Positions 7,613-14,832 of a stretch of DNA of 64,000 bases are shown here, piece after piece. The notes below the pieces were generated by a model. It had not been told where the DNA came from and ran no database searches. It saw only the letters and a program-made list of their open reading frames with translations. Made by a program: the position numbers and the translations under genes. The stretch covers positions 1-64,000 of the forward strand of contig CAJXRD010000003.1 of the NCBI GenBank assembly GCA_913058295.1. The letters are read 5' to 3'. The stretch's first letter is position 1. Each line of letters opens with the position of its first letter. The stretch comes from an uncultured Flavobacteriales bacterium (GTDB lineage: Bacteria; Bacteroidota; Bacteroidia; Flavobacteriales; Flavobacteriaceae).

Positions 7613-8230
7613 TTATTCCTTTTTAAACTGAATACTCCAAATCCCTCTAACCTGATTCTCTGAATACTCTATTGCCATATCGTTTGGATATAATCTCTCC
7701 AAAGCGGAGAAGGTTTTTGTGTCTATATCTTTATTGGGTGTACCATGGCACTTTAAGCACATTTCATTAGTTATAATTGGGTAATAAAAATGGATGCTAT
7801 CGTTTTTAGTTTCGACTATAGGAGCAATATCTTCATTATTAGAAAGTAAGTTTTTAAAAACTTCAATGTTTTTTAATTCCGAATCATTAGCTTTATTATT
7901 GGGGTTTCTTGTTTTGTCTGAAACTCTTTTAATTCTAGCTTTATGGACTGTAGCCATACTATCTGTTAAGGAAATGGCTTTAATATTACAAAATTCTAAA
8001 GCTGCTACTGCCCCTTTTTCTTTCATGGTTCCCATCAAATTTTTTCCCAATTCTGCTTTGGTGGAAAAAGCTATTTCTAATCCAATTTGTTGATAGGAAG
8101 GGTCAATTTTTGATATGGCCTCTTTATTTTCTTTCTCTTTTAAAGAAGGACTAAGCTCTTTCTTTTCATTTTTACAGGAAGAAAAAAGGACGATTATCAA
8201 AACAAATACAAATGGAAATAGTTTTTTCAT
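7613..8230 (-). CDS. Tll0287-like (DUF3365) haem-binding lipoprotein
   Basis: The 205-residue protein has a lipoprotein signal peptide ending at Cys19 (FSSC). The body resembles the Tll0287-like/DUF3365 family, with the AALEFCN segment (76-82) and a single c-type haem motif CLKCH (158-162) in MCLKCHGTPN. It is expected in the periplasm as a monohaem sensor or electron carrier. It lies in the operon with HMA, thioredoxin and methyltransferase genes. Its partner is unknown; the covalent haem suggests a redox task in sulfur or nitrogen respiration. Confidence 0.82.
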   Translation of the reverse strand: MKKLFPFVFVLIIVLFSSCKNEKKELSPSLKEKENKEAISKIDPSYQQIGLEIAFSTKAELGKNLMGTMKEKGAVAALEFCNIKAISLTDSMATVHKARIKRVSDKTRNPNNKANDSELKNIEVFKNLLSNNEDIAPIVETKNDSIHFYYPIITNEMCLKCHGTPNKDIDTKTFSALERLYPNDMAIEYSENQVRGIWSIQFKKE

Positions 8231-8233
8231 TTC

Positions 8234-8860
8234 TTAAATTCTTTTAAAGAGTGTGTAAATATAAGGTCTTGTATCACCAGATGGCATGGTATAGGTATAA
8301 TTAAAGAACTCTAAAAGTTTAAAATCAGCTCCTAGTTTATTTGTTAGTAAATCTTTGTTATATCGCTTTACATTTAAGCCACTGCATTTGGTAGCTCCTT
8401 CTGAATTAAACGTTGAAATAAGAACAAAGCCCTTGGGTTTTATTATCTTCTTTAATAATGAAAAGTAAGTGTTTTGTTCTTTTTCGTTTGTAAAAAAATG
8501 CAAAACCGCTCTATCATGCCATAAATCTATAGGATCAATTTCTGAAAGTAATTTCGGATTTGTTAAATCGTCTACCATCCATTGAACCTTATTTTTATTG
8601 GCCCCTAATCTTGTTTGTAATTTTTCTAATGCAGTGTTGCTTATGTCGCTTGCAATTAGATTGTTATATCCAAAACCTAATAGTTCATCTATTAAAATTG
8701 AAGTGCCCACACCTACATTAAGAATTCTGGCATCCTTAGGCAATCCACATTTTTGGATAAGTTGCAAAGAGGGAATTGGGTCTTCCTCATACCATCCTAA
8801 CTTAGTAATGTCATAAATCTCATAAGCAGAATCCCAATGTTTTTTTAAATCAGATTCCAT
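8234..8860 (-). CDS. class I SAM-dependent methyltransferase
   Basis: The 208-residue protein begins with KKHWDSAYEIYDITKLGWYEEDPIP, similar to bacterial methyltransferases annotated as trans-aconitate/TehB-like, then SAM motif I ILNVGVGTSIL and the acidic IASDIS. It has DLWHDRAVLHFF in the motif IV region. It is three bases upstream of the haem lipoprotein gene. It is not closely related to the TPMT-like protein of the same operon, so the operon carries two different methyltransferases. Confidence 0.8.
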   Translation of the reverse strand: MESDLKKHWDSAYEIYDITKLGWYEEDPIPSLQLIQKCGLPKDARILNVGVGTSILIDELLGFGYNNLIASDISNTALEKLQTRLGANKNKVQWMVDDLTNPKLLSEIDPIDLWHDRAVLHFFTNEKEQNTYFSLLKKIIKPKGFVLISTFNSEGATKCSGLNVKRYNKDLLTNKLGADFKLLEFFNYTYTMPSGDTRPYIYTLFKRI

Positions 8861-8868
8861 TTTTTTGT

Positions 8869-9138
8869 TTAATTAGACATTTTTCCTGTGGCACAACTTA
8901 CATACGATTTGGCTTTAGAAACTATAGAGTTATTTTCTCCTTCTTCAGGATATCCAATTGCAGCTAATTTAACTTTAACGATATTAATATCTTCTTCTGA
9001 AGTTGCTTCAAATATAACCGCCGAAGTTTCAAGATCTACAGATACATTATTTATGTTTTTTATAGCGGAAACTTTAGTTATAATGGTATTAGCACAGCCG
9101 CCACATTTTAAGTTTTGTATAGTTATTGTTGTTTCCAT
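8869..9138 (-). CDS. heavy-metal-associated (HMA) domain protein
   Basis: The 89-residue protein is one ferredoxin-like HMA domain with the metal-binding CGGC (Cys12-Cys15) in NLKCGGCANTI, like CopZ/Atx1 copper chaperones. An extra C-terminal tail (KSYVSCATGKMSN) adds one cysteine. It is the first gene of the five-gene operon; its promoter should lie in 9139-9198, where no consensus -7 box was seen. A soft-metal or metalloid chaperone role is likely. Confidence 0.85.
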   Translation of the reverse strand: METTITIQNLKCGGCANTIITKVSAIKNINNVSVDLETSAVIFEATSEEDINIVKVKLAAIGYPEEGENNSIVSKAKSYVSCATGKMSN

Positions 9139-9198
9139 GTTTTTTTATAATTTTTTGTTACTAATAGAACTAGAGTAGTATAAAAGCATTTAAAAAAG

Positions 9199-9235
9199 AA
9201 AGGAAGTAGATTGTTAGAAAACAACTACTTCCTTT
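9199..9235 (-). terminator. terminator after the small rhodanese gene
   Basis: An 11-bp perfect outer stem (9199-9209 with 9225-9235) with additional inner pairing (9211-9215 with 9220-9224) forms a strong hairpin about 60 bases after the rhodanese stop codon. Confidence 0.7.
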
Positions 9236-9296
9236 ACTAACTAACCAACCAATAAAAACGGTTTAATATTTTTCTTTTTCAATAGATAATATATTT

Positions 9297-9611
9297 TTAA
9301 GGCATCACTACTTTTCCATCCCAGCTCAAAATTCCTCCTAATAGGTTATAGGTTTTTTCAATACCCAAAGATTCTAATATTTGACAGGCTGTAACGCTTC
9401 TAACACCACTTCTGCAATAGATATAATAATTCTTTTCTTTATTTAATTCTTCCGCAGTATGCATAAAATCTTGAGAGTTCATTAAGTCCATTAATTTGGA
9501 CCCTTCTATAACTCCTTCTTCCCATTCAAATGGGCCTCTACAATCTATAATTACTGCTTCTTTATCTTTTTCTAGAAGGGCTTTCCATTCTATTTGATTA
9601 ATATTCTCCAT
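9297..9611 (-). CDS. single-domain rhodanese
   Basis: The 104-residue protein is one rhodanese domain with the active-site loop CRSGVRS (Cys66). It would carry a persulfide on this cysteine and pass sulfane sulfur between SQR products, low-molecular thiols and the persulfide dioxygenase. It has its own -7 box (TATATTTG at 9634-9641 on the minus strand). The GTAAC-type operator seen at neighbouring sulfur promoters is not intact here: only a degraded sequence occurs around 9663-9684. Confidence 0.9.
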   Translation of the reverse strand: MENINQIEWKALLEKDKEAVIIDCRGPFEWEEGVIEGSKLMDLMNSQDFMHTAEELNKEKNYYIYCRSGVRSVTACQILESLGIEKTYNLLGGILSWDGKVVMP

Positions 9612-9707
9612 TTAACGTTTTTCAATTATAGTACAAATATATAATTAGCTTTTTAGAACGATGCAACAAACGAAACATTGTTACTAATTAAATATTAAAT
9701 AGAGTTA

Positions 9708-11129
9708 CTATAACATTGTTGTTGGACAAACAAAATCAGAAATAGGAGCCTTTGTCTCAATAATATCTTCAAAACCACCTCTTACATCAGTTACTTTTTC
9801 AACACCATTTGCCATAAAAATTGATGCTGCGATTAAAGAACGATACCCAGTTTTACAATGTAAAAAGTATTCTTTGCTGGTATCTATTTCGGCAAAATTA
9901 GTATGAATGAAATCTAAAGGAAAATTTTCTACACCAATAACATGTTCCGATAAGTATTCAGATTCTTTACGTACATCTACTGGTTTTTCTATTGCACCTT
10001 CTGCTAGTAAATCAACAAATTTATTTGCTGAGACAGAACCTATTTTATCTACCCCAAATCCATGAGCAAGCCAGTCTTTAATACCGCCATTTAAATAGCC
10101 AAGAGTATTATCATATCCAACTCTAGAAAAACGAGTTACAATTTCATTTACTCGTAATTCATCATCCGAAATAAATATAATTTTTTGATTAATATCGGGT
10201 ACAATAGCACCAACCCATGGTGCAAAATTACCATCTACTCCAATATACCATGCTCCAGGAACGGTACCTTCTTCAGCATAAGCTTCTTTAGAACGGGTGT
10301 CGATTACCAAAATATCTTTTTTCTCACTTAATTCTTTAAAGGTCACTGGATCTAAAGGCGTTGTCCCTTTATGTAAAATTGTATCAATACTTGTATTGAT
10401 AGATTTGTTCATTCTTACATTATTTGGGAAATATGGTGGTGGAGGCTTTAATCCCGAAGTTACTTCTTCTATAAACTCCTCTTTAGTCATATCTGCTCTT
10501 AATGCATAGTTCGTTTTCTTTTGATTCCCTAAAGTATCAAAAGTTTCAGAACTCATGTTTTTACCACAAGCAGATCCAGCACCATGATTTGGATACACAA
10601 TAATATCATCTGGTAAAGTCATTATTTTATTTCGAAGAGATTCGAATAAAAAACCTGCTAGATCTTTTTCTGTTATAGTTCCAGACTTAACAGCTAGGTC
10701 TGGACGGCCTACATCTCCTATAAATAAACAATCTCCTGTTAAAACATAAGGAGAATTACCTTCTTCATTTGTAATTAAATAGGAAGAAGACTCCATAGTA
10801 TGCCCTGGTGTATGTAGTAAAGTGATTTTACCATCACCTAAAGGAAACTCTTCTCCATCTGTACCATTATAAATATCATATTCAGCAGTAGCATTTGGCC
10901 CAAATATAATTTTTGCGCCTGTCTTTTGTGCTAAATCGTATTGACCAGAAACAAAATCCGCATGAAAATGAGTTAGAAATATATATTTTATTTTAGCACC
11001 ATCAGCCTCAGCCATTCTAAGATAAGGTTCAGTTTCTCTTAAAGGATCAACAATTGCAGCCTCTCCATTCGACTCAATATAATATGCCATTTCTGCTAGG
11101 CAACCTGTAAATAATTGTTCTACTTTCAT
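9708..11129 (-). CDS. persulfide dioxygenase-rhodanese fusion (CstB-like)
   Basis: The 473-residue protein has three parts. Residues 1-240 form an ETHE1-type metallo-beta-lactamase persulfide dioxygenase with THFHADF (His54, His56, Asp58), His110 in TPGH and Asp132 in TGDCLF, the last two with His54 being likely iron ligands. Residues 260-360 are a rhodanese-like domain with no cysteine in the active loop. Residues 365-473 are a rhodanese with Cys425 (HCKTGYRS). This order matches CstB, which converts persulfide to sulfite and thiosulfate. It would take the persulfide made by SQR and feed sulfite to the SoeABC-like complex. It has its own promoter with a GTAAC-N4-GTTAC operator. Confidence 0.92.
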   Translation of the reverse strand: MKVEQLFTGCLAEMAYYIESNGEAAIVDPLRETEPYLRMAEADGAKIKYIFLTHFHADFVSGQYDLAQKTGAKIIFGPNATAEYDIYNGTDGEEFPLGDGKITLLHTPGHTMESSSYLITNEEGNSPYVLTGDCLFIGDVGRPDLAVKSGTITEKDLAGFLFESLRNKIMTLPDDIIVYPNHGAGSACGKNMSSETFDTLGNQKKTNYALRADMTKEEFIEEVTSGLKPPPPYFPNNVRMNKSINTSIDTILHKGTTPLDPVTFKELSEKKDILVIDTRSKEAYAEEGTVPGAWYIGVDGNFAPWVGAIVPDINQKIIFISDDELRVNEIVTRFSRVGYDNTLGYLNGGIKDWLAHGFGVDKIGSVSANKFVDLLAEGAIEKPVDVRKESEYLSEHVIGVENFPLDFIHTNFAEIDTSKEYFLHCKTGYRSLIAASIFMANGVEKVTDVRGGFEDIIETKAPISDFVCPTTML

Positions 11130-11162
11130 CTTTATATCTTTCTAAATTGTTAATATATTCTA

Positions 11163-11206
11163 CAAAATTAGTCTTATTTTACGACTGATAAAGTAACTTA
11201 TGTTAC
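11163..11206 (-). promoter_or_regulatory. persulfide dioxygenase promoter: Crp-type palindrome and -7 box
   Basis: A perfect GTAAC-TTAT-GTTAC palindrome lies at 11193-11206 and a TAATTTTG -7 box at 11163-11170 on the minus strand. The centre-to-box distance is 36.5 bases, the same as at the SQR promoter, and the -7 box is identical to that one. The palindrome ends one base before the SulP stop codon, so this promoter is squeezed into the short gap. Confidence 0.8.
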
Positions 11207-11207
11207 A

Positions 11208-12950
11208 TTATCGCTTTAATAAGGATTTTGATTGGTTTTTCTGTTTTAAGTATTTATGAAACTTATCTTTCTTTAAACCAGTGTTGTACCAATCTACAGC
11301 TTCTTGAATACTCATAAAAAACAGGTCTTCATTGGCTTTTTCCATAAATCCAGATTTAATCATTTTATCTCTAACGGGTCCTATTAATCCTGTAAATGCA
11401 ATGGTAACTTTCTTATTGTTAAAGTAATCTAAAATTTCTATTAAAGCATAAATTGCACTACTATCTAAACTATTAATACTTTCTCCGTCAATAATTAATA
11501 GTTGTAATTGTTTCCCTTTTTGAATAGAAAACTCTTGAAGCTTATCTTTAAAATAAGCAGTGTTTGCAAAATGTAATTGGGCATCAAAACGAATAATTAA
11601 AATTTCATCGTCAATTTCTACATCTTTAAACCGATTTTGATTTCGATAAAAATGAGTTTTGGGTACTTTACCTAAAACTGCAATATGTGGCTTGGTGCTT
11701 TTATAAATGAGCATTACAAGGGAAAGAACTACACCCATAAAAATACCTTCTTTAATCCCTACTGTAGCTGTAACAATTAAAGTTACATTTAGAATTACTA
11801 AATCTCTTTTTGAAAACTTTAATAATTGTTTTGGAATCTTAAAATCTAATAACCCAAAAACTGCTACCATAATTATTGCAGCTAAAACGGTTTTTGGCAG
11901 ATAATAAAATAATGGTGTTAAAAACAAAAGTGTTAAAGCAATAATCAGGGCCGAAACTAAGGAAGCCAAAGGAGTTTTAGCATTGGATTGTTCATTCACG
12001 GCCGTTCTTGAAAATCCCCCAGTAGCTGGATAAGTTTGAAAAAAGGAACCTATAAAATTCCCCATTCCTAAGGCAATTAACTCTTGATTAGGCTTCACTT
12101 TATATTCAGGATGTTTAGCTTCAATTGCCTTTGCAACTGAAATTGCTTCCAAAAACGCAATAAATGAAAGGGTTAAAGCAATTGGAAATAGATCGATTAT
12201 TGTTTTTTTATCGAATAAAGGCATTCTAAAGTCCGGTAAGCCCTTTGGGATATCACCAATAATTGAAACGCCTAATTGATCTAACTGAAATATTTTTGCA
12301 ATTACAATGGAAAGAACCACTACAAGTAAAGCGGCAGGGATTTTCTGGAAATATTTTTTAATTAAAACTATAGAAATTATGGATAGCGTGCCTATTATAA
12401 ATGTTAGCCAATGAATTTCATGTAGATGATGAAATGCTTCAAATAATAAATCTTGAAGTCTATTATTTCTATCTAAAGAAACACCAAGTAAGTTGTTTAA
12501 TTGACTAAAGCCAATTATTAATGCAGCAGCAGATGTAAAGCCACTTATTACAGGTTTAGATAAAAAGTTGACTATAAATCCTAATCTAAAAACCCCGAAT
12601 AAAACTTGTAAAATTCCCATTATAAAGGCCAATAAAATGGCAAACTCAATAAAACGATCCGTTCCTATTTCAGCCAATGTAACAACCCCAGCTGCAACAA
12701 TTAAAGAATCCATAGCCACAGGACCAACAGCTAGTTGACGAGATGTTCCAAAAACTGCATATACTATTTGTGGAACCATAGCAGTATACAAACCATAAAT
12801 AGGGGGCAATCCTGCAATTAGAGCATATGCTATTCCCTGAGGGATTAACATTACCCCAACAGTAATACCTGCGAAAACATCATTTTTAAGCCATTCTTTT
12901 TTATAATTAGGAAGCCATTCTAAAATAGGAAGTATGCTTTTAAAGTTCAT
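11208..12950 (-). CDS. SulP-family anion transporter with STAS domain (copy 1)
   Basis: The 580-residue protein has the SulP signature: NDVFAGITVGVMLIPQGIAYALIAGLPPIYGLY near the N-terminus, about 10-14 membrane helices to residue 410, and a cytoplasmic C-terminal STAS domain (about 435-560) with the conserved DGESINSLDSSA segment. SulP proteins carry sulfate, bicarbonate or related anions. In this setting it may export sulfate or import a sulfur anion; SulP proteins are mostly described as importers, so export is inference. It has its own promoter with a GTAAC-N4-GTTAC site, and the second copy upstream is only partly similar. Confidence 0.9.
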   Translation of the reverse strand: MNFKSILPILEWLPNYKKEWLKNDVFAGITVGVMLIPQGIAYALIAGLPPIYGLYTAMVPQIVYAVFGTSRQLAVGPVAMDSLIVAAGVVTLAEIGTDRFIEFAILLAFIMGILQVLFGVFRLGFIVNFLSKPVISGFTSAAALIIGFSQLNNLLGVSLDRNNRLQDLLFEAFHHLHEIHWLTFIIGTLSIISIVLIKKYFQKIPAALLVVVLSIVIAKIFQLDQLGVSIIGDIPKGLPDFRMPLFDKKTIIDLFPIALTLSFIAFLEAISVAKAIEAKHPEYKVKPNQELIALGMGNFIGSFFQTYPATGGFSRTAVNEQSNAKTPLASLVSALIIALTLLFLTPLFYYLPKTVLAAIIMVAVFGLLDFKIPKQLLKFSKRDLVILNVTLIVTATVGIKEGIFMGVVLSLVMLIYKSTKPHIAVLGKVPKTHFYRNQNRFKDVEIDDEILIIRFDAQLHFANTAYFKDKLQEFSIQKGKQLQLLIIDGESINSLDSSAIYALIEILDYFNNKKVTIAFTGLIGPVRDKMIKSGFMEKANEDLFFMSIQEAVDWYNTGLKKDKFHKYLKQKNQSKSLLKR

Positions 12951-12980
12951 GTATTAGCTTTTGTAATGTTTTTTGTTTTG

Positions 12981-13024
12981 CAAAAATACTAAGGAGAGCT
13001 CATATTATTTGTAACAAGAGTTAC
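12981..13024 (-). promoter_or_regulatory. SulP copy 1 promoter: Crp-type palindrome and -7 box
   Basis: A perfect GTAAC-AAGA-GTTAC palindrome lies at 13011-13024, and the -7 box TATTTTTG (consensus TAnnTTTG) at 12981-12988 on the minus strand. The centre is 36.5 bases from the last base of the box. The spacer differs from the other copies while both arms are kept, which is what selection on a binding site would leave. Confidence 0.8.
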
Positions 13025-13059
13025 TAATTATTATTAGTTTAGAAAATATCCGTTTTAAT

Positions 13060-14772
13060 TCATTTACACTCTTTAAATGCTTTTACCTTACAAGGACTAT
13101 TTATTTTTTTATGAATTTCAATAATGGCAGATTTTTTATCTTTAAAGAATATATCATTCCCCATTTTATTATCAAATCCCCCTTTTTTTATGACTCCTTG
13201 ACTCACTAATTTTAAACTGGAAATATAAATTCCTCCCCTATTTTTCTGCCACTTAATAATTTCATGGGTAAGCCATTCGGCAGCTGCTAAATCTATAAAA
13301 TTAATGCCGTCAGCTGCAATTAAAACATGTTGTATTTTATTTTGATCGTATAAATTAGATAGGTAATCAGATATTTTATCTATAGATCCAAAATATAAGG
13401 AACCATCAATTCTAAGTATTTTCATATTAGAACATTCCATTGCTTTACTATCTCGAATCGAATTAATTAGTCTTCTTTGATCATTAACCGCTAAGGTTGC
13501 TATATTAGGTTTTGAGGTTCGCTCTAAATAAAAGAAAAATGAAGAAAAAATTCCAGCTAACAAGGCAAATTCCAAATCAAAAAAGAGGGTGCCAAGTAAA
13601 GTAATAGACAAAACAATAAGTTCCCTTCCACTGCTTTTAATTACTTGTCTAATATGTTTAAAATCTATTAAATTAAAACCTACTAAAACTATTATCCCTC
13701 CCATTGCAGCTTTTGGTAAATAGGATGCATATCCTGCAAACAGCAATAAAATTACCATTAAAAATACCGAAGAAAATATTGCTGCCATTGGAGTTTTTGC
13801 TCCTGCTTGATGATTAACTCCAGACCTAGTAAAGGACCCAGATCCTGCATAACTTGAGAAAAAACTTGCAATTAAATTAGATAAACCTTGACCTATAAAC
13901 TCTTGATTTCCGTTAATTTTTTGATGGGTATGCAAAGCTATAGAACGACCTATAGCTACAGCTTCAATTAATCCTAATAGCGCTAATACCATAGCTCCAG
14001 AACTTAAAGCAGCAACATTAGAATACGTAAAATCGGGGACTTGAAACGGAGGAAGATTGGACGGAATGTCTCCAACAGTTTCAATACCATATTCACTTCC
14101 ACCTATCCAAACTGCAAATAAACAGCCCAATATCATTGCGATTAACATATAATACCTAGACAATGGTTTGATTAGAGTTTTAATTACAATAGCTACTCCA
14201 AATGTTCCAAAAGCAACCGTAAAAACATACCAATTTGTTTCTGAAATGTGATGGAATAAATAAATAATAATTTCAGGAATTGAGCTGCCTTGTGGGACAT
14301 TAACTCCGAAGACATGCTCTAACTGTTTAAAAGAAATTAAAATACCAGCTCCTGCTGTAAAACCAATAATAACGGAATGAGATACAAAATTTACTAATTT
14401 CCCCATTTTTAGTAATCCCATGGCAAACTGAAATAATCCTGCTAAAAAAGTTAATACTAATGCTAATGAAATAAAGGCTTCTAAATCTGTTTCAGGGTTC
14501 ACAAATTTTATTAAAGTAGAATAAACCACAATAGATATCGCTGTAGTAGGTCCTGAAATTAAATGATAGGAGGAACCAAAAAGCGCGGCAATAATAGGGG
14601 TGACCATAGCGGTATAAAATCCATAAACTGGAGGTAGACCCGCAATCATTGCAAAAGCTACAGCTTGTGGAATTACAATAAATGTTCCTGTTATTCCAGC
14701 AATAACATCATCTTTCCAAGATTTTTTAGCTAATGGAAGCCAGACTAGAAATGGAAAAATTTTTGAAAGCAT
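13060..14772 (-). CDS. SulP-family anion transporter with STAS domain (copy 2)
   Basis: The 570-residue protein has the SulP start (KDDVIAGITGTFIVIPQAVAFAMIAGLPPVYG), the central membrane core and a C-terminal STAS domain (about 440-545, with IAADGINFIDLAAAEWL). It follows the SoeA-like gene by 60 bases with no promoter or hairpin seen in the gap, so it is probably the last gene of the YeeE-SoeBC-SoeA run. That position makes it the better candidate of the two SulP genes for removing the sulfate the complex makes. Confidence 0.88.
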   Translation of the reverse strand: MLSKIFPFLVWLPLAKKSWKDDVIAGITGTFIVIPQAVAFAMIAGLPPVYGFYTAMVTPIIAALFGSSYHLISGPTTAISIVVYSTLIKFVNPETDLEAFISLALVLTFLAGLFQFAMGLLKMGKLVNFVSHSVIIGFTAGAGILISFKQLEHVFGVNVPQGSSIPEIIIYLFHHISETNWYVFTVAFGTFGVAIVIKTLIKPLSRYYMLIAMILGCLFAVWIGGSEYGIETVGDIPSNLPPFQVPDFTYSNVAALSSGAMVLALLGLIEAVAIGRSIALHTHQKINGNQEFIGQGLSNLIASFFSSYAGSGSFTRSGVNHQAGAKTPMAAIFSSVFLMVILLLFAGYASYLPKAAMGGIIVLVGFNLIDFKHIRQVIKSSGRELIVLSITLLGTLFFDLEFALLAGIFSSFFFYLERTSKPNIATLAVNDQRRLINSIRDSKAMECSNMKILRIDGSLYFGSIDKISDYLSNLYDQNKIQHVLIAADGINFIDLAAAEWLTHEIIKWQKNRGGIYISSLKLVSQGVIKKGGFDNKMGNDIFFKDKKSAIIEIHKKINSPCKVKAFKECK

Positions 14773-14832
14773 TTATAAATGTACGGTATTCTATTAAAAT
14801 GAGATTTCTAATACATTAGGAATTTCATAAGG

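Noticed and set aside
9157..9161. GTTAC half-site before the HMA gene
   Set aside because: No GTAAC partner and no -7 box; too near the start codon.
9663..9684. Possible GTAAC-type operator in front of the small rhodanese gene
   Set aside because: GCAAC and GAAAC with four bases between are only a degraded copy, and no centre lies exactly 36.5 bases from its -7 box at 9634-9641.
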